From: CALVLD01 sp964467585 | GTDB taxonomy: Bacteria; Bacillota; Clostridia; Christensenellales; CAG-138 | Assembly: GCA_964467585.1 (NCBI GenBank) | Contig: CAYXRF010000001.1 | Location: 242,681-306,680 of the forward strand | Direction of reading: 5' to 3' | Length of the DNA stretch: 64,000 nucleotides | Shown: positions 34,525 to 43,800 of the stretch, one piece after another | Position numbering within the stretch: the stretch's first letter is position 1 | Layout of the letters: each line of letters opens with the position of its first letter | The notes under the pieces: model-generated | What the model was told of the DNA's origin: nothing | The model's database searches: none | What the model saw: the letters and a program-made list of their open reading frames with translations, nothing else | Program-made: the position numbers and the translations under genes

Positions 34525-35662
34525 TGCTGATGTTGTAATTATCGGCGGAGGTATAACCGGCTGCTCCATAGCCTATAACCTTGCCATGAAGGGCGTAAAG
34601 AATATCGTGGTGCTTGAAAAGCGTTATGTTTGCAGTGGTTCTACCGGTTGCTGCGGTGCGGGTATCAGAATGCAGTGGGGCACCGAAATGAACTGCCGTA
34701 TGTCTAAATTCAGTACCGAATTTTATGAACACGCAAACGATACGCTTGAATATGAAGGCGATATTGAATTCAAGCAAAAGGGCTATCTGTTGATTGCCGA
34801 TACCGAGCATGAGATAGAGCAATTCAAAAAGAATGTTGAAGTTCAAAATGCCTGTGGGATTCCCGCAAGCATGATGTCCCTTTCAGACGCCAAGGCGTTA
34901 GTTCCGCATCTTAACACCGACATATTGTTGGGTGCCGCATTCTGTGAAAAGGACGGCTTCCTTAATCCGTTCAAAACCACTGACGCATTCTATCGTGCAG
35001 CGCGTCGCATGGGTGTTGAGTTTAACACATTTACAACCGTTACCGATATAATTGTTGAAAATGGACGTGTAAAGGCAGTTGTTACCGACAAGGGTACCAT
35101 CAACACTCCAATTGTCGTGAACTGTGCGGGTGGGTTCTCGTATGACATATCGCATATGGCAGGCATTGAGCTTCCGGTTTATCGTGAACGTCATCAGATA
35201 CTTGTAACCGAGCCTGTCGAGCCAATGCAGGATCCTATGGTAATGGCTTTTGGCCTTAATCTCTATGTACAGCAGTCGCCGCACGGTTCATTCATTATGG
35301 GCAGAGGCGATTCAAACGAGCCACGCGACGGCAGACGCACTTCCACATGGCAGTTTCTTGAGGAAATGGCGAAAACTATTGATAATGTGCTTCCGGCAAT
35401 CGGCAAGCTGAGGGTAATACGTCAATGGGCGGGGCTTTACAACATGACGCCTGATCGTCAGCCCGTATACGATAAGTCCGAACAGGTTGATGGCTTCTAT
35501 ATGGCAATCGGATTCTCCGGACACGGATTTATGTTTGGACCGGTAACAGGCGTTGTTATGTCCGATATGATTACGGGAAGTCAACCGCGCATAGACGCTT
35601 CAAGGCTTAAGCTCCGTCGGTTTGCGGAGGGAGACCTGTTTGTAGAGCCATCGGTTGTATAA
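34514..35662 (+). CDS. FAD-dependent amine/imino-acid oxidoreductase (DAO family), catalytic subunit
   Basis: A 382-residue DAO-family flavoprotein: VVIIGGGITGCSIAYNLAMKG, EKRYVCSGSTGCCGAGIRMQWG, the C-terminal TPDRQPVYDKSEQVDGFYMAIGFSGHGFMFGP. This matches the catalytic beta subunit of proline dehydrogenase, sarcosine oxidase and HcnC. With the four upstream genes it makes an alpha-beta-gamma-delta type complex oxidising a secondary amine or D-/L-imino acid. The substrate cannot be told; proline, hydroxyproline, sarcosine or an opine are all possible. The translation start lies inside the previous gene, so coupling is likely. Confidence 0.85.
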   Translation: MKTNADVVIIGGGITGCSIAYNLAMKGVKNIVVLEKRYVCSGSTGCCGAGIRMQWGTEMNCRMSKFSTEFYEHANDTLEYEGDIEFKQKGYLLIADTEHEIEQFKKNVEVQNACGIPASMMSLSDAKALVPHLNTDILLGAAFCEKDGFLNPFKTTDAFYRAARRMGVEFNTFTTVTDIIVENGRVKAVVTDKGTINTPIVVNCAGGFSYDISHMAGIELPVYRERHQILVTEPVEPMQDPMVMAFGLNLYVQQSPHGSFIMGRGDSNEPRDGRRTSTWQFLEEMAKTIDNVLPAIGKLRVIRQWAGLYNMTPDRQPVYDKSEQVDGFYMAIGFSGHGFMFGPVTGVVMSDMITGSQPRIDASRLKLRRFAEGDLFVEPSVV

Positions 35663-35696
35663 CGGCTTTTGAAAGCGGTCTGTATTAATGATTTTT

Positions 35697-35731
35697 CAAC
35701 GCCTTCCCTACAATTATGTGGGAAGGCGTTG
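35697..35731 (+). terminator. Terminator of the dehydrogenase operon
   Basis: CAACGCCTTCCC (35697-35708) and GGGAAGGCGTTG (35720-35731) form a perfect 12-bp stem with an 11-base loop. The following T tract is interrupted. Confidence 0.75.
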
Positions 35732-35765
35732 TTATGCTCATTTTCAATTTCTGTCGGTATGCCTT

Positions 35766-36428
35766 TTACTCCTCGGCAGCAGTATCGCGGCTGAGAACCT
35801 CATCAATTGTTGCTTCAATGGCAATTTCTATCGCCGCCTGCATATCGTCCATTCTCATAAATGGCACGCTTTTGCGATTGGCGTTACCCTCAACCTGCTC
35901 ACAGGAATAGGGAACGTGGATAAAACCTGCAAGAGGTGCATTTTTAATGTCTTTTAACGCATTAAGTACGCCATACATAAGCGTGTTGCACACATACGTC
36001 CCCGCGCTGTTTGATACAGCGCACGGCAAACCGTTTTTGTTGACGGAGTTAACTATGCGCTTTATCGGAAGCGTCGAAAATAAAGCGGCATCGCCCTCAT
36101 CACATATCGGCATATCAACAGGCATATATCCGGCATTGTCCGGTATTGTGGCGTCCATAATGTTGATCGCAACCCTCTCAGGAGTAACCGCCGATCTTCC
36201 TCCCGCCTGACCAAGCATCAAAACAGCAGCGGGGGAGAGACGATCAATGCTTTCGAGAGCAATGCGGACGCAGCGCTCAAACTCAACAGGAAGTAATAGC
36301 TTCTTAACGGAAAAATTGCGGAATGCGTTCGGAAGCCGTGACAGTATCGTTTCGGTCGGATTAACCGCGTCTCCGCCGAATGGCATAAATGCGGTTACAA
36401 GTATGCACGGACGTCTACAATCAGTCAT
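35766..36428 (-). CDS. pcp: Pyroglutamyl-peptidase I
   Basis: A 220-residue cysteine peptidase that removes N-terminal pyroglutamate. The catalytic triad is in place: E84 in TPERVAIN, C147 in AGTYVCN and H171 in FIHVPY. The start MTDCRRPCILVTAFMPFGG (ATG 36428) matches the family; the longer frame upstream is inside the transporter gene. It overlaps the MFS gene by 8 bases and is cotranscribed with it, suggesting uptake and trimming of peptides or pyroglutamate. Confidence 0.95.
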   Translation of the reverse strand: MTDCRRPCILVTAFMPFGGDAVNPTETILSRLPNAFRNFSVKKLLLPVEFERCVRIALESIDRLSPAAVLMLGQAGGRSAVTPERVAINIMDATIPDNAGYMPVDMPICDEGDAALFSTLPIKRIVNSVNKNGLPCAVSNSAGTYVCNTLMYGVLNALKDIKNAPLAGFIHVPYSCEQVEGNANRKSVPFMRMDDMQAAIEIAIEATIDEVLSRDTAAEE

Positions 36429-37965
36429 CGGCGACATCCAAAGCTTCAATGCCGCGCTTTGCGATGGGCTTACTGTCGCCATGCTTAACAAGCAGCATGG
36501 TAATAAAAGCGCAGGCAACAAAAACGGTGGCATACGGGAACAGCACGGTCATACCGAATTTATCCATCAATAGGCCGCTGAAGAATGGTGTTAACGCCTG
36601 AGCGCCCATACTTGCAGCGTAATAAAAGCCGGTATACTTGCCAACCTTTCCACCGCGTGCAAGCTCAACCACCATCGGGAAGCTGTTAACATTGATTGTT
36701 GCCCATCCGATACCGGCAAGTGCAAACATGCAGTTCATGAGAGCGGGGGAGCTGTCATCGCGGAGGAATGACGCCACAAAGAAAGCTGCCGTCAGCATAA
36801 CAACACCAGCAAGAATGGTTTTCTTTCGTCCGATTTTGGATGAAATGATTCCTACGGGAAGATACGAGACGATAGCGGCGATATTTGCTATCATCAGGGT
36901 GAGGTTGTAGTCAAGATGAAGAATTTTTGTTGCATACACCGAATATTTTGACGTCACGGCATTGTAGCCAAAATACCATAGGGCAACGGAGCCAAGTATC
37001 AAAAGCAAAGAGGCAAGCTCAGATTTACTCAGCCTGCGTTTGCCCTCTTCAGTGTTTTCAGAGTCGTCAATGCCTAACTTTTCGCTCTCATCCCTCATTT
37101 CCTGCGCAAACTTTGGCTCCTTGACAGTAAAGAGGAATGCCACGAGAGCAATCAGCATTATGACGCCGACTATGGTAAAAAAGAGAGTATAGCTCATATA
37201 TGCGTTTTCGACTTTTCCGGTGCCGAACAGTATGCCAAGACCAAGCACAAGAATACCGCCCGCTGAGCCCATAAGGTTGATTATTGCGTTTGCTTTGGAA
37301 CGCAGGGGCTTGATGGTAACATCCGGCATGAGCGCAACGGCAGGAGAACGGAAAATCGCCATTGAAACAAGGGTAATTAACAGTATGCCGATAAAGAACC
37401 AAAGCGTAAGCTGATGCATATCGGTAACATTTGCGGCATATGCCTGCTGCGCAGGAACAACATAGCTGCTCCATTCGTTGTCGCCGTCTGCCTCAGTTGA
37501 GTCAAGCGTTATGCCGACAAACTCATCCTCGCTGAACTTCTCTCGGATTATATACTTGTCACCGTCAGGAGTAAGAAGCTCCATATTGGAAACCGATTCA
37601 TCGTCATACAACACCTGAAGCGTTGTTGAATCAGTTGCGGTTATGTCGCTGATATTCTTGAGCTGGGCGTTATCAACGAAAGTCAGACCGATAAAGGCTG
37701 CTACCGCCACAATGGTTCCTACAAATATGAAGGGCGTTCTTTTGCCGAAACGGCTTGTACATTTGTCGGATATTGCGCCAAACAGAGGAAGCATGAACAG
37801 AGCAAGTATGTTGTCAAGCGCCATAACAATGCCTGAAGACGCTTGCGTCATGCCAAACTTATCTGTCAGTATCTTGGGAATAATATTGTCATATGTCTGC
37901 CAGAACATTGTTATGAGGAAAAATGCAAAACCAACGCAAATAGTTCTCCAATACTTTAGCTTCAT
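36421..37965 (-). CDS. MFS/GPH-type transporter with extracytoplasmic insert
   Basis: A 514-residue secondary transporter with about 12 helices and the loop FGAISDKCTSRFGKRTPFI between helices 2 and 3, the MFS/GPH signature. A hydrophilic insert of about 80 residues (98-180, with DGDKYIIREKFSEDEF) lies between two helices and should be outside the cell; it is not usual in the family. ATG 37965 follows AAGGAGG. Downstream pcp overlaps it. The substrate is unknown; sugars are common for GPH carriers, while the pcp link hints at amino-acid derivatives. Confidence 0.8.
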   Translation of the reverse strand: MKLKYWRTICVGFAFFLITMFWQTYDNIIPKILTDKFGMTQASSGIVMALDNILALFMLPLFGAISDKCTSRFGKRTPFIFVGTIVAVAAFIGLTFVDNAQLKNISDITATDSTTLQVLYDDESVSNMELLTPDGDKYIIREKFSEDEFVGITLDSTEADGDNEWSSYVVPAQQAYAANVTDMHQLTLWFFIGILLITLVSMAIFRSPAVALMPDVTIKPLRSKANAIINLMGSAGGILVLGLGILFGTGKVENAYMSYTLFFTIVGVIMLIALVAFLFTVKEPKFAQEMRDESEKLGIDDSENTEEGKRRLSKSELASLLLILGSVALWYFGYNAVTSKYSVYATKILHLDYNLTLMIANIAAIVSYLPVGIISSKIGRKKTILAGVVMLTAAFFVASFLRDDSSPALMNCMFALAGIGWATINVNSFPMVVELARGGKVGKYTGFYYAASMGAQALTPFFSGLLMDKFGMTVLFPYATVFVACAFITMLLVKHGDSKPIAKRGIEALDVADD

Positions 37966-38013
37966 AACAGCCTCCTTGAAAACTTTGTTGAGAATATACG
38001 AAATAAACAACTA

Positions 38014-38042
38014 TGTACATTTTAACATAAAAAAGGTATAAT
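38014..38042 (+). promoter_or_regulatory. Promoter of the GDPD-like gene
   Basis: TGTACA (38014-38019), 17 bases, TATAAT (38037-38042), 31 bases upstream of the GTG start. Confidence 0.5.
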
Positions 38043-38073
38043 AACAACATTGATTTATTGGCGGAGGCTTTCG

Positions 38074-38955
38074 GTGGAGGTATTGCTTTATTGTTTGGTC
38101 GGAACAGCAATATTTGCAGGCATTATTGTTTTGTGCGTGCTTTACATGACAGCGCCCGCAAAGGGCGATGATACAATCCGCAGAAGACTTGAAGCATATC
38201 GGGGCGTTTGCTTTGCGCACAAAGGGCTTTACTCCTTAGATCAGACAATACCTGAGAATTCTATGCCCGCATTTGCTGCCGCGGTTGAAAACGGATACGG
38301 CGTTGATCTAGATATCCAAAGCACCAGAGACGATAAGATTATTTGCTTTTGCAACAGCCATATACGATCAGCCTGCGGTATTGACGAAATGCCGAGCGTG
38401 TTTAACTATGATCAGCTTCAAAAGCTGAAGCTTTTCGGTTCAGAAGAACATATTCCTCTGTTGAGCGATGTGTTAAGCATGATAAACGGCAGGGTTCCCG
38501 TGATTATTGAAATCAAGTCGCCCGGAATACGGGGAGGACTTTGGACGCTGTGTGAAAGAGTGTACGACGTTTTGTGCCAATACAACGGTGAATATTGCAT
38601 CGCAAGCTTTGATCCGCAGGTGCTGCGTTGGTTCAGAGAAAACGCCGAGGACGTGATACGAATGCAGGCGACCATGCAGTATTTTGACTGGAGAGACGAG
38701 CATACAAAAAAACTCAAAAGCTTTATATTAAGTCATTTGCTGAGCAACTGCATTTCCAGACCGCATATCGTTGCGTATAAAATTGGCAAGCAAAGCGTAT
38801 CGGCGGCAAGATGCCGCAAGATGGGCGCTCCGCTTGTGCTGTACACTTCAAAGCAAGCACATCGACACGAAGAAATCATGTCACAATGCGACGCCATTGT
38901 ATTTGAAGGTTATCATCCGCGCATTTGCAGGGATGCTGACTCACACAATGTGTGA
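38074..38955 (+). CDS. Membrane-anchored GDPD-fold protein with altered active site
   Basis: A 293-residue protein with an N-terminal membrane helix (about 3-26) and a glycerophosphodiester phosphodiesterase domain. GTG 38074 follows GGCGGAGG. The TIM-barrel pattern is clear (PENSMPAFAAAVENGYGVDLDIQ, IPLLSDVLSMINGRVPVIIEIKS), but key residues differ from active members: His-Arg-Gly is H49-K50-G51, Glu-x-Asp is D78-L-D80, and the second catalytic His-Asp is C93-N94. The lipid-diester hydrolase function is therefore doubtful. The closest normal relatives are the small membrane-anchored Firmicutes GDPDs. It has its own promoter. Confidence 0.75.
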   Translation: MEVLLYCLVGTAIFAGIIVLCVLYMTAPAKGDDTIRRRLEAYRGVCFAHKGLYSLDQTIPENSMPAFAAAVENGYGVDLDIQSTRDDKIICFCNSHIRSACGIDEMPSVFNYDQLQKLKLFGSEEHIPLLSDVLSMINGRVPVIIEIKSPGIRGGLWTLCERVYDVLCQYNGEYCIASFDPQVLRWFRENAEDVIRMQATMQYFDWRDEHTKKLKSFILSHLLSNCISRPHIVAYKIGKQSVSAARCRKMGAPLVLYTSKQAHRHEEIMSQCDAIVFEGYHPRICRDADSHNV

Positions 38956-38969
38956 CAAGTATATATTGT

Positions 38970-38998
38970 TTGACAGAAGACGCATATAACTGTACAAT
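38970..38998 (+). promoter_or_regulatory. Promoter of the acyl carrier protein gene
   Basis: TTGACA (38970-38975), 17 bases, TACAAT (38993-38998). Predicted start near 39005, about 60 bases before the ATG. Confidence 0.65.
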
Positions 38999-39064
38999 GC
39001 TATTGTGACATTGTTTTTTATTTTGTCGCATATGTTTAATTATTTGGTATTATATGGAGGTCGT

Positions 39065-39283
39065 ATGGATATTTACACAAAGATCTGCGGTGTTATCCAT
39101 GAACTTGTCGGTATACCGACCGACAGTATTTCCCCAAGCAGCACTCTTGACGAACTCAATCTAAACTCGCTTGATATGGAGGAGCTTGTGCTTACCGTTG
39201 AGGAGGAATTTGATGTTTTGATTCCGGAGGACGACAAGATCGAAACTGTTGAGCAGCTTGTGCGCCTTGTCGCCGCTGCATAA
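39065..39283 (+). CDS. acpP: Acyl carrier protein, stand-alone
   Basis: A 72-residue acidic four-helix carrier protein. Ser35 in LNLNSLDMEEL is the phosphopantetheine attachment site (DSL motif in a slightly changed form, NSLD). It begins MDIYTKICGVIHELVG at ATG 39065 directly after GGAGG. No fab, pks or transferase gene is adjacent; it has its own promoter and terminator. It may be the fatty-acid carrier or a dedicated second ACP. Confidence 0.88.
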   Translation: MDIYTKICGVIHELVGIPTDSISPSSTLDELNLNSLDMEELVLTVEEEFDVLIPEDDKIETVEQLVRLVAAA

Positions 39284-39303
39284 CCGAACGTTTGCGCATT
39301 CAG

Positions 39304-39344
39304 CAAAAAACGGAACGCCGCCCATGAAAATTGGGGCGGCGTTC
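39304..39344. terminator. Bidirectional terminator between acpP and the SPFH gene
   Basis: GAACGCCGCCC (39313-39323) and GGGCGGCGTTC (39334-39344) form a perfect 11-bp stem. On the minus strand it is followed by CG and six T; on the plus strand the T run is weak. Confidence 0.88.
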
Positions 39345-39367
39345 TTGTCAGTATAAAATGTACTCAA

Positions 39368-40771
39368 TCACTTTATATCGTTATCGTCGAAAGGGTCGCC
39401 ACATTCCGGGCAGAATTTGGGAGGCTTTGTAGGATCCTTTGGTTCCCAACCACACTTATCGCAACGGTATAGCGGAGCATCCGCAGGCTTTTTTGCGCCG
39501 CACTCCGCGCAGAACTTACCCTTGTTGACAACGCCGCATGCGCAAGTCCATCCTTTAGTGGCTTCGGGCATTTTTGCGCCGCAGTTATCGCAGAATTTAC
39601 CTGTGTTGGTGGTGCCGCAAGCGCATTTCCAGCTGTTTGTCGATGCGGCGGGAGCAGGCTTTGTTTTGCCGCAATTTTGGCAGAACTTTCCTGTGTTAAC
39701 TGTGCCGCATTCACAAGTCCAACCATTTGCCGGAGCTGCTGCAGGCTGTTGCTGCTGCTGTTGTGCGCCCATCTGATAGAGCGACTGCGCATTCATGCCG
39801 CCGGCATTCGTTGCCATATTCATACCGGCAAACGCCATCATGGGACCTGTGCTCTCATTCTTTGCGGCATCCTGCATAGCCTGAGCCTGCGCGCCAACAA
39901 GATGAGCCGCCGCCATATTGGGATTGCGGAACACGGCGTTCTTCTGAAGCTCTTTGATGGTTTTCTCGTCCTCAGGATTCGCAGTTACAGAGCTAACGCC
40001 GAAGTTTGCGATTGATATTCCGCGGAACTCGCTCCACTTAGCGGAAAGCTCTTTGTTCATAGCCTCGGAAAGCTCGGTTGTGTGTCCGGGGAGCGCACTG
40101 TAACGTATACCCATCTCAGAAATATGGGCAAATGCAGGCTGCAAGGCTGTAAGAAGCTCGCTCTTTAACTGGCTGTCCAGCCTGTCGCGTGTGTAGCTGT
40201 CAGTAACATTACCGCAAACATTGCGATAGAACAGAATAGGGTCAGTGACCTTATATGAATATTCTCCGAAGCATCTTATCGATATATCCATATCGAGACC
40301 AATGTTGTTGTCCACAACACGGAAGGGGACGGGGTTGGCCGTGCCATATTTGTTGCCGATTATCTCCTTGGTGTTGAAGTAGTATACACGCTGGTCCTTG
40401 CCGGGACTGCCGCCAAATTTTACTCTCTCCCACATACTTTTGAATGTCCCGACAATGTTCTTGCCAAGCTTACCATAGAATATGGAAGGCTCTGTTGAAG
40501 AATCATAGCGGAACTCGCCGGGTTCTGCACACAGCTCAACCACATTGCCGTTGTCAACGATGATCATACATTGACCATCCGCAACCGCGATTACAGAACC
40601 GTTTGAGATGATGTTGTCCTCACCCTTTGTATTGCTGCTGCGATTTGTTGTGCGTTTTTGACCTTTGACCGCAAGCACTTTTTCAGAGATTGAGTCACAA
40701 TAAAAATACTCAAGCCATGTGTCGGCAAGAGTGCCCCCGACCGCCCCGATCGCCGCTTTAATAAGTCCCAT
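39368..40771 (-). CDS. SPFH-domain protein with four C-terminal zinc ribbons (YdjI-like)
   Basis: A 467-residue protein. Residues about 25-275 form an SPFH/band-7 region of the type once called 'virion core protein' (EKVLAVKGQKRTTNRSS, DMDISIRCFGEYSYKV, RGISIANFGVSSVTANPEDEKTI). A glycine/methionine/glutamine-rich linker (QQQQQQ) follows. The C-terminus carries three near-identical zinc ribbons (W.C.CG..N.GKFC..CG) and a fourth, different one (YRCDKCGW...KFCPECG). SPFH proteins organise membrane microdomains; the ribbons may bind partners. Bacillus YdjI is linked to stress resistance and membrane repair. ATG 40771 follows AGGAG. Confidence 0.82.
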   Translation of the reverse strand: MGLIKAAIGAVGGTLADTWLEYFYCDSISEKVLAVKGQKRTTNRSSNTKGEDNIISNGSVIAVADGQCMIIVDNGNVVELCAEPGEFRYDSSTEPSIFYGKLGKNIVGTFKSMWERVKFGGSPGKDQRVYYFNTKEIIGNKYGTANPVPFRVVDNNIGLDMDISIRCFGEYSYKVTDPILFYRNVCGNVTDSYTRDRLDSQLKSELLTALQPAFAHISEMGIRYSALPGHTTELSEAMNKELSAKWSEFRGISIANFGVSSVTANPEDEKTIKELQKNAVFRNPNMAAAHLVGAQAQAMQDAAKNESTGPMMAFAGMNMATNAGGMNAQSLYQMGAQQQQQQPAAAPANGWTCECGTVNTGKFCQNCGKTKPAPAASTNSWKCACGTTNTGKFCDNCGAKMPEATKGWTCACGVVNKGKFCAECGAKKPADAPLYRCDKCGWEPKDPTKPPKFCPECGDPFDDNDIK

Positions 40772-40881
40772 AACTATACTCCTTTCGGTATTTGCATAGA
40801 TAATTGCCGCTGCAATCTATATCAATGCTAATTATCCGACATTATTCTGTATTTGTCAACACAAACACGTATATTATTTTC

Positions 40882-43800
40882 TCAATCAATACCCAGTCTG
40901 TGGCTGACAGCGCGCAGCTCAGCGGTAATCGAACGCATTTCCGCTTCATATGGGTTTATGGCTGCGATCTCTGCTTCAAGCGCAGATTCATCCTGCTTAA
41001 GCTGCTCAAGCCGTGAATTAACATCCTCCAGCTTTTTAGGCATCCCATTTATTGCGTTGTCAATTCTGACGGCGATACCCTGTGCGCTGTCACTCGGTTC
41101 AACAGTATATGACGCCATGCCCTTTATAAGCAGAACACGACGCAAGCCCGAGACGTCAACCGTCAAATAAAGCGGGAATCCGCGAAATGCACCGATGCAA
41201 ACGGGCTGTTTAATGTATGCATTTTCATCAAGCAGTTCCAAAAGCCTTTCACCCGCATCACGGCGGCGCAGGAAAATTTCGCCGCCAAGCTCCAATGTGT
41301 ATGGCTCGTTAGGATTATTTTTTGCCGTTTTAATATCCGCTTCATACATATCAATCATAGTGATAAGCTGCCGTTCGCGCTGCGGAAGCTGCAAAAGCTG
41401 CTCACGCGCACTATCCTTTGCTCTGTCAATACGCGCTCTGAGCATTGCCTTTCGCTGCAGCTCGGTTTCAAGCTCAATACGACGCTTTATGAGCGGATTG
41501 CCCACAGCAAGGGATTTAACCTCGCTGTATGTGAGAACAACCTCGTCAACCTCATCGCCTGATCTTTCGGGATGGTCGCCGTTAACAATTTGAGAGATAA
41601 ACCTTTGCTTATTCTCCAGAAGCTGCCATGAGTAGGCGTCGAAGCTTCCGTTGGTAATGTAGCGGTATATGGCAACCTCATCGTTTCGGTTCCCCTGGCG
41701 GAGCATACGTCCTTCTCTTTGAGTGACGTCGGAAGGTCGCCACGGTATGTCAAGATGATGAACGGCCCAAAGATTTTCCTGAACATTTGCGCCAATTCCA
41801 AGCTTAAAGGTTGAGCCAACAAGTATACGCACAACTCCCTTTCGTACCTTGTTAAAAAGAGCGGTTCGCATAGAATCGTTTGCGGCGTCATGCACAAAAG
41901 CTATTTCATCGGAAGGAATCCCTCGTTGACACAGCTTGGACTTCAAGTCATCATACAGGTTAAACCCATCCTTGGGCGTGGATTGGTCAAGAAACACAAG
42001 CTGTGTAATTGTGCTTACGGAAGACCAGATTTTGTAGACGTTATCAACGCATGTGTTCAGCTTTGAGCTTGGGCTATCCTCTGCACATGGATCGACAAGA
42101 CGCATATCCAAAGCAGCTTTTCGACCGTCTGTGGTAATCTTGAGCATATTATCTTCCGTGCGGGGAACAATTCCGCTCTTAACGCGTTCTGCGCGAAGCG
42201 CCAACTCGGCAATATACTTGCGCAGCGCATCGGTGGCGGGCACGATACAATTGCAATAGTGAATATTCGTCGGCAAATGCTGTTCATCGTCACCCGTGAA
42301 ATGAAGGTCTGCTATATCAGATAAAAGCAAAGAAAGCTCAGGAAGATTATGATACTTGCTTAGCCGACGGCGAAGCCTGTAGCCTACGCCGTTCGCCTCG
42401 ACCTCAAACTCTTCAGTTACTTCAGAAAAAAGCTTTACCCAGTTATCAAACTCAAGAAGATTCATTTCCTCGAGCCGTTCATGTGCAAGATAAAGCAGCA
42501 TTGTGTAAAGGTCGGATACGGAGTTAGTAATAGGGGTACCCGTTGCAAAGACAACGCCGCGGCCATTATGACTTCTTTGAGTGAACCTAACCTTTGCCAG
42601 AAGGTCATCGCACCGTTTTGAGCCTTTGGTGTTGAGCCCCGGCAACGTGCCATGCTTTGTTTCAATGCTTATGTTTTTAAAATTGTGCGCCTCGTCAACA
42701 ATCAGTGTGTCAATACCGAGGTCGTCAAAGCAAACCTCTCCTTCAGGGACGGGCGGTTCATCATCCCAAAGCTTTTGAAGCCTGCGTTCAATGCGCGATG
42801 CATAGCGGTTAAGCACCATATATGCATCGTTGTAAACGGCGTCGTGCATTGTTTTTGATATTTCTGAAAGGGTATCTACAAGCTCCTTCTCTCTTTCCCT
42901 TCTGGATAAGGGTATGAGTGAGAAGCTTCCGTATCCGATAATGATTGCATCGCTTTCCTGCGTGCGTATTTCATCAAGAACATGTGCTCGGCGTGCGGGA
43001 GTAAAATCCTTTGGTTCGACAACCATAAGCTTTGCTTCGGGATAGAGACGCAAAAACTCAGAGTGCCATTGGTCGAGAATATTGTTTGGCACGACAATCA
43101 TATTTCTTTTGGATATGCCCGTGCGCCTAAGCTCCATTGCGGCGGCTGCAAGAGCGTATGTTTTGCCGGCGCCCACCTGATGCGCAAGCAGCGTGTTCTT
43201 TGAATTTACTATACGGCATATGGCGTCAAGCTGATATTTTTGAAGCTGTATATCGGGATTCTTCCCGGGGAGAGCAAGCTTCCCGCCATCGTACACGCGA
43301 GGACGCACAGCGCCAAAGCATTCATTGTAAAGGTTAACCAACCGCTCTCTGCGGTTTTTATCATGAAATATCCAGAGAGAAAATTTTTCTGCGATAAGCT
43401 TCATCCGTTCCTGCGCGATAAGCGTTTCAGCCCGATTGATTCTGCGGACAGGAGTAGTTTTGTTGTACGGAAAAATCGTATCATAAACGATAACCTCACG
43501 GGAATTGAGCATTCGGTCAATTATCTCAAATGCGTTCATGCGATCTGTCCCGTAAGTAAGCTTTGCCCTGGTATATTCTGAATAAATCTTTTTGCCATGG
43601 ATAATGTAATGATTTGCGGGACGGACGTATTCCACCATAATACGAGGTTTTTTGCCGCCAATCGGCTTTATTCCGATAAGTGCGATTATGAAGTCGCGAT
43701 AAACCCATGCGGGTATCCACGGACTTCCTATTGAGATTTTAATCTCATCCGCCTTAACAAGACGAGGCATAACGCTGTCAAGCGCATTAATATTTACATC

